Shown here one piece after another: positions 1 through 13,792 of a stretch of 64,000 bases of DNA (its first letter is position 1; each line of letters opens with the position of its first letter). The stretch comes from Pampus argenteus. Taxonomy: Eukaryota > Chordata > Actinopteri > Scombriformes > Stromateidae. A model generated the notes under the pieces. It made no database searches. It was not told the origin of the DNA and saw only the letters and a program-made list of their open reading frames with translations. A program made the translations under genes and the position numbers. The stretch lies in contig CM072863.1 in assembly GCA_036937835.1 (NCBI GenBank), positions 23,892,501 to 23,956,500 on the forward strand, given 5' to 3'.

Positions 1-2957
1 TGGGGGCTATATCAGATGTCAGATTTCACAGGTGTGAGACACTTTCAAACCTGCACCAGGTTCACATGGACAATACAACTGGCCACATGGGTGTTCACAT
101 GGAATGTCATGTGAAACCCTCCATTGTCTAGTAGTCTTCTATGTCAGAAAGCACTTTGCTGAAGTCTAAAAAAGCATTCTATAGAATTACAATACATGCC
201 TATTATTTAAAGCCGAAAGTAATGGCTGTATTATCTGTTTCAGTTGTTAATTCAGAGTTTTAATTAAATGGAAAAGTTTTACATCTACCATTGGGGAATT
301 GTTATCTTACCACTCAGTCCAGAAACCTTGACAACCACATGGTAGGTAATTTCTACATTCAAAGTGCCATTATGTCAAATGGATCTCCGAAGACAGGGCT
401 TTTACCAGCTGCTTTGTGGAAAGTTCAACAGCCTAAAGACCCTGGTTATGCAAAAAAGAAAATAAAAAAAAAGGTTTGAAATGCTTCGAGTCATTATGTA
501 AAACAGGGATACATCTTAAAGGTGTTAAAGTGTACTTACTGAAATCACCCTTTTTCAAGTTAAAAGGAAATTTCTTCTCGTTGAGCTGGAGTCAAATTGC
601 TGGGTAAAGCCTTCATGGCAGCTGCAGTTAATTCTGGATATAAAACTTTCTCTAGCAACAACTGAAATCCAACTCTTCTTTATCAGGGTTGGAGAAAGCC
701 TAAAATGACACCCACTGCACTCTAACACACATGCACCTTTAAGATTTCCAGGTAAGAAAGATTTTCTCTGCTGTACTGATGAATGCATTCATACTGTTGT
801 TTGTTAGTCCATGAATCACATGGTTCAATAACTTTGTTATAGAAGCATGGGAATATTGAATTAAATCTATTTATTTTCTTTCTGCACCCAATATACAGAG
901 AAATTAGTCAGACTTTGGAAAAACCCAAATATTTCGCCTACCACCATGACTTGTATTAGCAGTAATATACCATTTCCTAGTAATGTGCCAAACTGGTTGT
1001 TAATTAATCATTATATTGGAAGTAAATGAGAAAAAACATTGTGTTGGTCCACATAGAGATTAAGGTATATGCAATAAGTTATCAAAGTACAGTAGCTGTA
1101 GTAAATTATTGTTTTTCCTGAAAGTTGATGCAAGTCCATGCTACAAAAGGGGACAGTGGCGTAACATGAGGCCAATTAAGGTGTGTTGACATGCCTCAAT
1201 CCTGTCCCCTAAAACCTAATACATAGCTAAATGTTTGACATTTGTTTTGGAAGAAACTCCTTACTGAATGATCACTGGAAATTGTTTATCCAGTTCAGTC
1301 CAAGTTCTACATTTCTGTCATAGGGAAGTGGTCAGAGAAGTTGTTGTGCACACTTTCACCAGGGTTTCTGTTTTCCAAATATGGTTTTCATTAGGCTACA
1401 AAAACACAATCATTAACTTAAACCAAGTGTTTTAAGGTGTGATATGTGACATCACAACTAGTTTGGAACCAACGGTCCCAAATGCATGTAATTGGTGACG
1501 TAGGAGACATCTTGTGTTCAACAGTTCAACTTTTTGAAATCAACAATATGTACATATTCATAAGCTGTGGAGCTTTCAGTAAGAAGGAGGAGATGACTAA
1601 GGGTTTTTTATTGGATGACTGAACTTTCTGTCTATTGGCCTATTGGACACAAATTATTATTTAAAGATTTTATTAATATTTTTAAACACTTCAGGAGGGG
1701 ATCTTTCACCCTGTTTATCTTGTATTGTAAGTTACACTCAGCAGCTGGCATGATGGTCGTAGTCTCATGATCCATCATGTCTGTTTCTATATACGATTCT
1801 CAATTATCTTCTAATCAGAGCTGTCTGGACAGGGATGAGGATGCGTCCATCTCTGTCAGATTTCCATCTGTTTTGATAGACAGAAAGTTCAAGCCCATTA
1901 AACTTTTTCTCTGGGCAATGGATCCATCACCATCTGTTCAAAAAGTAGATGAGTTTTAAGTTTGTTTGGAGAAAAAAAATAATAATCTGCCAACACTGTA
2001 GCCTCAGAGAAAAATGCAGCCTACAGTACACCATCCTGTTGCTTTATACAGGACTAATTGGAAGATTATAAAAAAAACCCACTTACGATTAAAAATCCTG
2101 AATGTAGGTATTGCTCTAAGCTTTAGTTCTGCAATGTGCATATTTATTTTTGGTATTGTGCTCTTCTATTGCTCTACTGTCAGGGTTTTGATGCCTGTTG
2201 TTGATCAACCAACTTTTAATGCAAATAAAAATAAAATACAAAAACTAAATAAAAAAAAGGTTTATTAATCTCTAATAAACATGTTTCACCAACCCTTAAA
2301 TTACTCTGTTATTACAGAAATGTAAAGTGCAGGTCCTGGTGGTATAAAGTGCGTTACGTGTTTATAATAATTTAAAGGTATACTATTCAGGATTTATTAG
2401 TTGGTGTTTGTCAGTTTTCAAAATTGACCCCTCCTCTTTGGCAGAGTGACCTCACACCCACTGCCTAACAGTTGATGCCCAGAAACACCCTGAACACAGT
2501 AAAATAATAAAATACAGGCATAAGGCAGGGTCTCTGCAGATAAATACAACAGTTTCTAGTGGGTCATAAATGATGGTTAAGAAGGATTACTGTTGTATGA
2601 GTCTATAGGTTGTTTTTAGTAAACTCCTGCATAGTATTCCAACATCCATTTGTTGCAGCGCAGTGACATGGTCCCGGGTTCAAATCCACCAGCCATGTAG
2701 TTTCTTTCTGTGTAGAGTCTGTAAACTGATTACACTGAAAATCCAACATTTAAAAAAAATAAAAAATAAAATAAAAAGATTGCTTGGATCAAGTGCACAA
2801 GTTGTTGTATTAATAAACCAAAATGTGACAAAATGCAGTGCAAACTTGGTGAGTGATGTACATGAGGCATGTGACTCCACAGAAGAGATTAATGAATAAA
2901 TAGCAGCAAATAAATCAGAGATTTGATGATATACTGATGATTAGATTGTAACAACAA
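1..2957. other. Non-genic flank, no recognisable gene
   Basis: AT-rich sequence with many short open frames, none longer than about 85 codons and none resembling a known domain. No terminal repeats or long tandem arrays stand out, apart from a weak SINE-like patch near 2650-2760 listed separately. I see no rRNA or tRNA gene. Confidence 0.6.
2650..2760 (+). repeat. Possible tRNA-derived SINE remnant
   Basis: A box-B-like stretch (GGGTTCAAATCC at about 2675) is followed by text resembling the conserved body of a common fish tRNA-derived SINE (tttctttctgtgtagagtc). No box A, tail or TSD can be delimited, so this is a weak, similarity-from-memory call. Confidence 0.25.
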
Positions 2958-3517
2958 ATTAAATCAAATCAAATTTTATTTATATAGCCCAAAATCACAA
3001 AATACATTTGTCTCAGAGGGCTTTACAATCTGTACAAGGAGTGACACCCTCTGTCCTTAGACCCTCGATTCGAGTGAGGAAAAACTTGCGCACCAAAAAA
3101 CCTTTTAACAGGGAAAAAGGTGGAAGAAACCTCAGGAAGAGCCACAGAAGAGGGATCCCTCTCCCAGGACGGACAGACGTGCAATGATGTCACATGTACA
3201 GAACAAATCAACAAACACATATTGTACACTCACAATGAATAACAGTGACAAATAATGACAATGACAAAATGAGAACAACGTATGATGAACCATTACAGCA
3301 ACAGTGAAACTAGTGGTAAAGATACAGATACACAGTAGCAAATTATTAACTAACTATAATCTGTAATGGGGATATGGCAACAATGATGACGGCGACAACA
3401 CATGCAGTAGACGCCACGCAGGACCACAGCAGCAGACACAGTCCACAAGAACCTGCTGGACGAGAGAGCACAGAAACTCCGGGGCAGAAGTTTAATTATT
3501 AACATGATAGATAGATG

Positions 3518-3576
3518 GATTAGATAGATGGATAGATAAGGAGAGAGAGAGAATGAGAGAGAGAGAGCGAGAGAGT
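3518..3576. repeat. GATA/GAGA microsatellite inside the L2 3'UTR
   Basis: Short (gata)n and (ga)n runs lie in the 3'UTR of L2 copy A. The same position is expanded into long tetranucleotide arrays in other copies (28123-28284 and 59888-59962). Confidence 0.8.
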
Positions 3577-3638
3577 ATGTGAGTCCCCCAGCAGTCTAGT
3601 TCTATGGCAGCATAACTAAGGGATGACCTGAGCCAGCC

Positions 3639-3888
3639 CTAATTATAAGCTTTATCAAAAAGGAAAGTCTTAAGTCTACTCTTAAAGGTGTTGATCGTGT
3701 CTGCCTCCCGAACACAGAGTGGTAGTTTATTCCACAGAAGAGGAGCTTGATAGCTGAAAGCTCTGGCTCCCAATCTACTTTTAGACACTATAGGAACCAC
3801 AAGAAACCCACCATCCTGGGAGCGCAATGTTCTAGTGGGGAGGTAAGGTACTATGAGCTCTTTTAAATATGATGGTGCCTGACCATGA
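3639..3888 (-). pseudogene. L2 ORF2 C-terminal fragment
   Basis: The minus-strand frame encodes the end of an L2 ORF2 protein, downstream of the reverse-transcriptase domain. It contains the family-typical APLLWNKLPLCVREAD block and ends in TFLFDKAYN. All catalytic RT and endonuclease parts are absent. It aligns by eye with the C-termini at 25223-25411 and 46640-46825. It cannot be functional. Confidence 0.85.
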
Positions 3889-3889
3889 A

Positions 3890-4798
3890 ATTAATACATT
3901 AAACAAACAAATGCCATGTTACTAAGGTTATATGGTTTTCTACATTATTTTTAAATGTTTGAGGTTTGATGTCTTTAAAAAACGTCAGCTCATTGTGTCA
4001 CATTCTTTTAAAACGATTTAATGGCACAATCGTAGTGGACATTAGTGCCACCAGCTGCTTATTTTGGTGACTCAACTACTAATTATCAAAATATGTACAA
4101 GTATAGGATGGATTTGCTGGTGTTCTGGGACTTAAAATTGATGTGGCATTGAGACAGGGTTCAGTTTTAAAAGAATTGACAATTTAATTTAACAAGACTA
4201 AATTGCTTAAAACCATACATTCATACCAGGAGGAAGAACAATTTTCATGGCTGGAGCCTACTGGTGGTGACGAGGGACAGGTAACACTGAGTGAGGGGAA
4301 TGTCAGGGAAGGTACACCCAGCCCACCTGTGTACTCACAGAACACACGGGACAGGAGGGACAAATCAGGGGTGCAAAACACACACATACACACACTCAAA
4401 AGGGGGGACCCACCACAGAGGACAACAGGACCACCACCGTCAGCTCTCAGCACCTGAAAAGACAGAATAAAAACAGTCGGGATTCAATCACTAGAAAAAA
4501 AAGACAACAATCAACCATAAATTCACAGAAACTGAGTTGCAAAGAAATAACAATACAAACTGCCAGTAAGCCTGCTACTGGTGTAGGTAAACACAATTAC
4601 TCTAGGTAAAAAAAATACATAAAAATAAGGGACCTAACCAAACTTAACCCAAAACAATAACTCAAAAAGAAATAATAAACTGTTCCTAATGAACAAGCAA
4701 AACAAACCAATAACCCAATTAAACGGTAAATCACTTAAGTAAATCACTTAAGTAAATCACTGAATAATTGAAGTCACAATATAACATCAAAGGGGGCT
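3890..4798. other. Non-genic spacer between LINE copies
   Basis: AT-rich DNA with short CA runs near 4380-4395 and an A-rich stretch at 4470-4790 that includes three copies of 'taaatcactta'. No coding similarity was seen. It may be part of an unrecognised repeat split by the LINE that follows, since 7021-7740 is also unassigned. Confidence 0.45.
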
Positions 4799-6826
4799 AC
4801 AGGGCTAGCCCCCTACCACACCTGGGCCAGTCTGACCACATATCACTGTTCCTAATCCCGGCATATGCAGCCGTTAAGAAAAGCGCTCACACCACTACAA
4901 GGACTGTTACCATATGGCCAGAGGAGGCCTCCATGCAGCTACAGGACTGCTTTGAAAGGACCAACTGGGACATTTTTGAACATCAAAACCTGGATGTGTT
5001 CACAGACAGTGTCCTCTGTTACATCAAGAACTGCATAGACACTGTCACAGTGCAAAAACGCATCCGGGTCTACCCAAACCAAAAGCCCTGGATGACCAGG
5101 GGGGTCCAGCAGCTGCTGAAACAGAGAAACATAGCCTTCAGGACCGGCGACAGAGACCACTATAGTGCAGCTCGAGCCGACCTGAGGAGAGGCATCAAAC
5201 TGGCCAAAGCGGAATACAGGAGAAGAATCGAGGTCCACCTGGAAAGTAACAACAGCAGGCAGGTGTGGCAGGGCATCCAGCATCTGACAAACTACAAAAC
5301 CAACCCCGGAGCCGCCGAAGGTGACCCTGCACTGGCAGAGGAGCTGAACATCTTCTTTGCCCGCTTTGAGGTCACAGCACCAGAGGCCCAACAACACCAC
5401 GCAGCCCACAGCAGCACAGTCCTCACTCTGGAGGAACACGGGGTGAGGCGCTCGCTGCGGGCTGTCAACCCGAGGAAGGCGACGGGTCCTGATGGCGTCC
5501 CGGGCCGGGTGCTGAGGGACTGTGCCGACCAGCTGGCTGGGATCTTCACCAGGATCTTCAACAGATCACTAGCACAGTCAAATGTCCCACCCTGTCTCAA
5601 GTCCTCCATCATAGTTCCTGTGCCCAAGAAGCCCCACATCTCTGGTCTAAATGACTACAGACCAGTGGCACTCACCCCAGTGGTGATGAAGTGCTTTGAA
5701 AAACTGGTCCGTAATCACATCACATCAGCCCTGCCACGCAGCCTTGACCCCCACCAGTTTGCGTACAGAGCAAACCGATCCACGGAGGACGCCGTGGCCA
5801 CAGCACTCCATGCCGCCCTGTCACACCTGGAGGGACAAGGGAACTATGTGCGGATGCTCTTCGTGGATTACAGCTCAGCATTTAATACCATCCTCCCACA
5901 CAGACTGGTGACCAAGCTGAGAGACCTGGGGCTTCCTTCCTCACACAACCTGCATGTGGATTAACAGTTTCCTTTCCGACCGCAAACAGAGAGTGAGAAT
6001 CGGCCACCACACATCCCCAGCCCTGAGCCTCAGCACTGGCTCTCCCCAGGGCTGTGTGCTCAGCCCACTGCTCTACTCCCTGTACACACATGACTGCTCC
6101 CCTGTCCATCAGAGCAACACCATCATTAAATTTGCTGACGACACCACGGTGGTGGGGCCCATATCTGGGGGTGACGAGTCTGCCTACAGAGACGAGGTAA
6201 CGCAGCTGGTGTCATGGTGTGTGGCCAACAACCTTCTCCTGAACACCTCAAAGACAAAAGAACTCATAATTGACTATAGGAAAAAAAGGACAGAGATCTC
6301 TCCACTTAACATCAGCGGGCAAAGCGTGGAGAGAGTAACAAACTTTCGCTTCCTGGGAGTCAGCATTGAGGACAACCTGACCTGGAGCGCAAACACCTCT
6401 GAGCTGCTGAAGAAGTCCCAACACAGACTGTACTTTCTAAGGACACTCAGAAAGAGTAATATCACACAAAGGCTGCTTATCTGTTTCTACAGAGCCACCA
6501 TAGAAAGTATAATGACATACTGCATATGTATATGGTACGCTAGCAGCACAGCAGCTCAGAGGAATGCGCTCCAGGGGGTCATCAAGACCGCCCAAAAGAT
6601 TGTTGGCTGCCCCCTCCCCACACTGGAAGATCTTCACCGCTTGCGGTGTGTGAAGAAAGCCCACAATATAATAAAAGACACCTCACACCCTGGCCACCCC
6701 CTGTTTGAACTGTTGCCATCAGGAAAGCGGTACAGATCAATCAGGGCAAGGACAAACAGATTCATGCACAGTTTCTACCCCACGGCAATCACCTGTTTAA
6801 ATGCTGCTAAAACTAAGGCACGCTGA
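4799..6826 (+). pseudogene. Rex1-like ORF2: endonuclease end plus reverse transcriptase
   Basis: The first frame reads to a stop at 5964 and the second from 5954 to 6826. The first carries the endonuclease C-terminus, the connector, fingers (LNDYRPVALTPVVMKCFEK) and the first catalytic Asp (FVDYSSAFNTI, about 5863-5895). The second carries GSPQGCVLSPLLY, the catalytic ADD box (KFADDTTVVG, about 6128-6157), thumb (NFRFLGVSIEDN) and C-terminal region. The two frames are offset near 5950, where a 2-bp loss (or equivalent) before the WINSFL segment breaks the ORF. Apart from this frameshift and the 5' truncation the RT is complete, so this is a fairly young copy. Confidence 0.88.
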
Positions 6827-6856
6827 CAATCATTCACACAGTAATCTGTTCCACTT

Positions 6857-6881
6857 GTTGTTGTTGTTGTTGTTGTTGTTG
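6857..6881. repeat. (GTT)n trinucleotide repeat
   Basis: About eight tandem ttg units in the 3'UTR of LINE copy R1. Confidence 0.9.
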
Positions 6882-7020
6882 TTATGTAATTTTTTGCACT
6901 TTATAAATTTTGCACTTGGTGGAATCTTTTGCACTGACTGGTTGGCACTTTTAATTTCGTTGTACATGTGACAATGACAAATAAAGATATTCTATTCTAT
7001 ATTCTATTCTATTCTATATT

Positions 7021-10000
7021 CTAAAACAAACATCTGAGATCCAACCCCCCCGGTCCATTCAAACCTGGATCAGAATGATGAATACAAATTAGAAAATTAT
7101 TATTACTATTACCATTATTACCATTACCATTATTACTATTAATAGAGTATTTAATCCCAATTAACCTGATGCCCACACTAATCCGTGCCACCGGTCAGTA
7201 TACAGTGGCGTTCAAGGTCGAGCATGCAACGTGGATAGTGATCGCTGTTGAGGCAGGAGCCAAGAGTAGCACCAACAGCTGCAAAGGAGGACCGGGCAGC
7301 ACCGTCGGAGTGACAGGCTAGCTCGGACCGAAAAGTAGCAGTGGAGCGGAGTCAAAACAGCAGGGCCTCTCGATGCTGCCCTAACACAAACAAACAATTA
7401 GTACTCAGGCTCACGTACAAGCCTAACAGGCTATCATGAGGTGCGTGTACCAATAGGTGAGTCTGACGCTCAGAGGAGATCTTTACGTTTTCATCGGGAC
7501 ACGCAGGGCATTCAGCACAGGAGGGGACACAGTGCTGCCTAATACGAGCAAGGTTGCTTGTAAAACTCAAACAAACATCTAAAAATTGCACTGAATGTGA
7601 CGGTGAAGCTATCGCTAATTTACCTTCTTGTGTGAGCACAGACTTTTGCCTTTTGCCGTGTCTTCACTGGATTCCCCTTCCTTCTTCACCAGCCCCATAA
7701 CAATTATTTCAATAAACCTCGGTTTCTAATTCTCCAAGTCTGGTTTTATGTATATCCTGCACAGACACAACAACGTGTGATTTCTTTATTTTTTCTCAGC
7801 CCTTGGTGGCCCCTCCCTAGACTCAGAATTCATTGAGACATTACCATATTCAATTCAGTTGGATCTGTGTTTTCATCTACCTGAGACTGCATTGCTGTCA
7901 GAGGTTGCACTGACAAGTAGCTATACCAGACATTTCATTGTCATCGTTGTGTTGCATCGTTTTCTTCTTTGTCTTTTGTGGGTTTTTTTTTTTTTTTTTT
8001 TTGTTTTCATGATTTTTGTGAAAAGGAGCAGATGTCTAACTGGTGTGAGTGCATACAAAGAGACCTTTAATCATTTTCTGCATTGTCCCCAATCATTTTC
8101 AACTAGATCATAAAAGGAATTTGTAATGACTCCTGGAATACTCTACATTAAGTATTGAACTATTCCAAGACAAATTTGTTCGGGGTTTCCTTTCCCACAG
8201 ACACCTGACAGTTTGAATGGTAGTACCATATACTGGAGGCTGAGCTTTTTGTCTCTCACACATTGCTGGCTTCAATTTATTTTATTTGTTTTCTCCTCTT
8301 TAGTCTGCACAATACGTTTTTTGATATTGTTGTTGACAATTTAGCACAGTCCAATCCATTGAGGTGAGTGTTGCTTTTGCAGCAAGGGACCCCCTTTCCT
8401 TTCTCCTTTGTACAACTGAAAAAAACACACTTAATTCACCATATACCTGTAGGTGAACAACTAGCTCAACATACATCACTTATCTCTATTCCTCCTGAAG
8501 TGAGGCAACTAGAAGGCATCTCAGGGAAGGGAATAGTGTAGGGAACAGGAGCCGACAGCAGGATGTAAGTTGTGGCTATCTGTGCTCCATTTTCTGATTA
8601 TCCACCTTCATTTTATTTCTGCATTAATGACAATTTATGTTGGGGCTTCAAGTTCTTTAGATTTTACCTCTTCCTCATTTTTCTTTTTTGCTCGACTTTG
8701 CTGGCTTTATTGCTCACTGCTTTGTTTTACTAGTGTTAGCTCCGAGTAGAAGTGTTAGTTCTCCTGGTAACTTTGACAACTAGCTTTTGATAAGAGCTAG
8801 CTTACATTGTGTTCATCCCAGTGGGGCCAATAAAATACTTCTTGTAGTACCCACTACATATAGAGATATCTATCCTGGGCAGCCTGCATATTCATTTTTT
8901 TCATGTTTGTCTACATCGGTGGCTATGGATAGCTCAGGATCAGTTCATGCTATAGAAGTAAGTAAATGATTCATGCATGCAAGTTTCCAAATTGCAAGGA
9001 CAAAATGAACACATCCATACTGTGCTGTTTCCATGGACTACCACTGGAAGATAGAGACTTACATACTGTAATTCCTCACACAATTACGTGTTGTAATCAC
9101 ATTTTTCTTACCATGTGAAGGTGTTTTGGTCCAACCGGCCTTACTCTTTTCATCCAGTTGCTTTTGTGGAGGTGAAAGAGTCTCAAGGATGGCAATGTTG
9201 ATGAATGCTGTAAATTAATCTGTAGTTACACAGCTGGGATTACTCTCATCTGTTAAAACAGATTCTCTGAGTCTGGCAACAACAGGTCCTACTCTGCAGA
9301 AGAGGAGAGCAGTGACTGTTATTTTAATCACCTAGAAAGGACAACCAGCACACACAGTGGTGTGTCATAGGCTGAATGGGATGTAGTCATGCAGTGAGTG
9401 ATGTTGTATGAAGGCATGGTAGGAGGTTTGTGAAACCTCTTCTGGTAACGCTAATTAGTGTGTATGGGGGATGGCAGTGGAAGGAGATATTATTTGTGTT
9501 TTGCACTCGATCTGACAAGACATTAGATCCAAGGTGAAGTTCAACATGTGATTTCATATGCCTTACATGTTGCATGCATATTTAATGGTAGTTTGACTTT
9601 GAGATCTTGCTTAGTTACATGCAATGCATTATTCAGCAGTTCTCTGCACTATCTCTGTGGGACCCAGGAACCAATCAAATCTATCAGCATTTACACTAAA
9701 AGGCTTCCAACACGAGATAATTCAGCCCTATATGATACACAGTCCACATTAATCCTTCATGCAATCTCAAGAAAACTGTTTTGGCCATTTCTTGAGCATT
9801 ATACATCTATGTTTTCTGCAGAAAGCTTGTCATGAATTCTTGTATGTTCTAAACATTAATCGTGTCAGGTCAGCTCTTAACACAAAAATCTTAGTTGATT
9901 TTTTTTTTTCTTTTTCTTAAACCCAATGAAACCAATGTGTAATTACATTAATGTATAAACCGCCTGTGGGATGACGAATATATTAAATGAACCCACAGAC

Positions 10001-13000
10001 ACACAGCTTAATACTACTGTCTGCCATGACGATAAGGACCGTGAATGCATTCCTGTTCTATCTGCTCATTATCTGCATCGACCCCCACTTCCTAGTTTAA
10101 ATGGAGACAGTACCTGAGTGCCACTCTGGGGACTGAGTCATACAAGACGTACACACACAAACAAAAATACACATAGCTAGCTGTCTGTACCTTACTGCTG
10201 AAGAGTAGGACTTCTTTATCTGTGCCTGTTTATGCAAAATCCATTCTAAAACAACTTAAACAGTGTATAATGCTTTATTCACACTGGACTTGTGTTACAT
10301 ATGGTCCTCATGTGATTGAAACAATTACACACACATTTCCTACAGTGTGTTTGCATGAGGTAACACTGTCTTCCTTTCACTTACATTTAAATGCAAGTCC
10401 AAGTCTAAAGATTATCTCCATATATGACTATGGTCTCCATGCTGAGCAGTTACATGAACCTCCTGAAATTGCACACATAAAGCATCTTGTTTGGACAGCA
10501 CTGGTATTACCTGGGCTTCTTATGTGATTTGGAAAAATTGCAGTCATCATCTGTGTTCTTTATCCCATGCAGCTCTTACACAGAACAATGCAAACACCAT
10601 GTGGGTAATACTAGTCTGATTTGTTTTAGTCTGGAGATAAAGAATATGAGTGAAAAACAAACTTTGTAGATCGGTTTGCCTGACATGGAGTTCTACTTGA
10701 CTGATGTGTCAAGATGTGTTCAGACTGCGCTAAAACATTTTTTTTTAGGTTTTTTTGTGTTATTTTCTGGACTGTTTTTAAATTCCATGTTAAAGCACCT
10801 CAAACGACCATCTCTGATCTCTGACTGTACTCTTAGAAAGGATGTGTTAAAACTAACAAAAACTATCAAATTAATGAGTGTGTTTTGTGGCAGTGCTTGT
10901 TCTGTTAATGTCATATACACCGTGATAATGGTATTAACATGGATGTATACATCCATACACCATCCCAGTCTTTCTATTTTGACCTTGTTCACAAAATCAC
11001 CAAATATCACTCCATCCAGTGGTGCGTTTCAGTACTCCAACAGGGCAATGTATGAGTATCTGACACCGCTCTGTGCTTTTTGTCAGCAAAATCTTGACCA
11101 TTTGAACAGCTTGTTCTGCTTGTCCATTGGATTGTATTTAACTCCCAAGTGGTTGCTAATTCCTGCATTTCTGCACTTGCCAGTTGTCTGCCATTGTATG
11201 AAAAGAGTTCAACATGCACTTCAATGTTTTGTAAAAAAAAAAAAAAAAAAAAAGAAAGATTTCCTGACCACTAACCACCGATCTCTTGTGCTCAGGTCCA
11301 CCACCATCTTCACCTCCTGCCACCTGCTTGCCTGCTCTCCATTCACCATCTTCAGACCGTCCAGACTCCGTGCCTCCTCTATCCATTCCCACCACTGCTT
11401 CACCTCAGCCATTCCCTCCACCTCTTATCGGACCCTCTCCTTCCCCTCTTCTCCCACATCACAATAAATCCCCTTCGCTCACTAACCGTTGTCCGAGCCT
11501 GCATTTTGGGTGCAAACCTGTGCAATCATGACAGTACTTGCTTGAGCACTTAGATTAGTAGTGGCTTGTTTCATTCTTCACTATTCCCATATGTAGCTCA
11601 TTTTCTAGAGCATCTCTTCTGTCATTTTTGTAGGCACTACCAGTTAAGTTTTTGAACAACAGTCCCTCAGAATATGTCAACTCCTCTCTAAAGTCCAGAA
11701 TGTTTGTATTGTATTGGCTCAGTGACTCAGTTCATCCATTCTGTACTGCTTCTCTGTCTAGTCTCTTTTCTGTTTTGTTGAAATTAAATTAATTGCTGAC
11801 AGTTTTCTTCTAAAACAGTTATCTGTTGAGCTATACTCACATCCAACTTCTCCTCCTGTCTGCCTTTTGAGTCATCCTAAAGGCTGGGTCTGCTTAATGC
11901 ATTTGAAATGTGAATTTTCTTACCATCCTCATATCTCACCTGTAGGCCATATTTTTATCTGACTCAACCTGAACATGTATCCCATGCATGTATTGGAGAA
12001 TTCATTACAGCCATAAACAATTGCTTGTAGCTATTTCTCAAACTGAGCATGTCTTTGTTCGGAGTCTGGAGCTTACTTCATCTTACTGGATTTGTCAGTA
12101 GCCTTGGTTTGCATCCACAACTGAAAACACCTCAAGTCCTGTGGATGAAGGCATAGCCTGATCTTTCTTTTTTTCTTTTCTTTTTTTTTTGGTTTTAACG
12201 ATTATGTCACCATGCTGCTGACCTATTATGTTTGCTTTTCTACAATGTATTTTTTCACATCTCCTTCATGTTTCTCCATTGTTGGTATTTTCCACCATTA
12301 GTTATGTTGAAATATATTTGCCCTTCCCATAATTACCCTATATATGACCTTCAATGTGCTGGCAATGATTCAAATATAATGACATTTATTATTTCTTTAT
12401 TTTGCTTTCCTTGGCTCACTATGCTTTCATCCTCATGCTTCTCTACCAGATTTAATGCAGGACCTAAAACAATCACTGTATTGCTTCTTTTTGTCAGTTA
12501 ACTTACTGTAATAATTCCAGCCCAAAACAAATATGTTAATGTGCAACATAATAATAATAATAATCACCATCATCATCATTGACATGATAATAATCATAAT
12601 CATAACTATAATTTATTGTTAATTATTGGCTTGATAAAATGGCTAGTAAATATTATTGACTCTAGTAATAGGCATAAAGCTATAATGTGACGTTTTTGTA
12701 ATGTGTATTAACCTTTGTAGATATTTGTGTATATTTTTAGTTGGAGTCTAGTGGGCAGTTAGACTTTGGCTTACAGAGTAAATGTACTGTTAGGCTCTTT
12801 TAGTATTCTCTGCAGTACATTAGCCTGTGGATTTCACAGCAGGTTACATTTAAGTAGAACACTATTGATTAAGGGAGGTTTGGTTCTCCTCATACAGCAG
12901 CTGTACTGGACTGGCTATGCAAAAAACAAAACAGAATATTTGCTATAAACAACCATGGTTTAAATGTAGCCAAGTAGTGTAATCTCAGTGTAATCCCATA

Positions 13001-13709
13001 CATGTTAATAGAAGGTATGCATATCAAGTTTGCAAATCTTCAAGAAGTATAACTCGCTCATCACTCAGGCAGACAAAAGATCATTTTCCTGCTTGTTCCT
13101 TCAACACTATCGACAGGTGTCTCTCAACAAAAGATAATCTGTACAAGTACAAGTATCTCAAGTATAAAGCCTATAAAAAAAGACTGAACTAAGATACAAG
13201 CAGAATAAGATCTGATGTAGAACATATGAGATTATCAGTTGGTAAGTCTTTTTGAAAGTTTTTGCGTTTTGATTTGGATTAAGGCTTTTGTCAGGCTTTG
13301 TTGGGGCACAGCTCTTCCTGGTGTAACTCTTTGATTTTCAATAGGTGGGTCAACTAACACGGGTCACACACCCTATATTATTGCTTTAACGTAAAAATCT
13401 GAAAGGGGCAGGATCATTCACTAAAATCCTTACTGGCCGATCTCCCCGTATGCACGTTTAAACCTTTGCAGATGACCCAGAACTTGCATACATGACAGAA
13501 ACTAAAATATCCCCCACCTGCCTGAACTCCCTCATTCAGGTGTATGCTCCCTCTTGCTCACTACGCAATGAAAAGCTCCTGGTACCACCACCACCACAAC
13601 AGGGCCATACGTTTCTAGCCAGACTTTTCTTTTCTGTTGTTCAAGTTACCAAACTACATTGTAGAGTATTTTTTTATCTTTCACAAAATAATCTAACACC
13701 TCCGCACCT

Positions 13710-13792
<83 letters not shown>

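Larger units (their letters stand above)
2958..3889 (-). mobile_element. L2-clade LINE, 5'-truncated 3' end (copy A)
   Basis: On the minus strand this copy begins within the RT C-terminal coding region and ends with the 3' tail seen in every L2 of this family here (complement of AATCAAATTTTATTTATATAG at 2964). The 3'UTR holds the shared 'cctctgagacaaatg' block and a short GATA/GAGA-rich patch. Copies of the same 3' end recur at 21462, 22173, 23377, 27857, 45571 and 58537, so this is one abundant family. Only the last ~80 codons of the ORF remain. Severe 5' truncation is usual for target-primed retrotransposition. A possible short TSD (aaatta) flanks it but is ambiguous. Confidence 0.85.
4799..7020 (+). 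mobile_element. Rex1-like LINE, 5'-truncated (copy R1)
   Basis: A non-LTR retrotransposon that starts inside the end of the endonuclease domain (LGQSDHISLFL), runs through a full reverse transcriptase and ends in a 3' tail of (ATTCT)n repeats at 6988-7020. A GTT-repeat patch at 6857-6881 lies in the 3'UTR. The RT and its C-terminal block (NTAQKIIGCPLP-type, here KTAQKIVGCPLP) match what I recall of the teleost Rex1/Babar group of the CR1 superfamily. Two more broken copies of the same type lie at 17215 and 18612. The clade call is from memory; the LINE call is secure. Confidence 0.85.

Noticed and set aside
4939..5439. Minus-strand open frame of 166 codons
   Set aside because: Antisense shadow of the Rex1-like ORF, whose plus-strand translation has clear RT motifs.
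10676..11467. Plus-strand open frame of about 263 codons
   Set aside because: It runs through an A21 tract, giving a poly-Lys stretch, and ends in Ser/Pro-rich low complexity. No similarity, codon bias or splice support.
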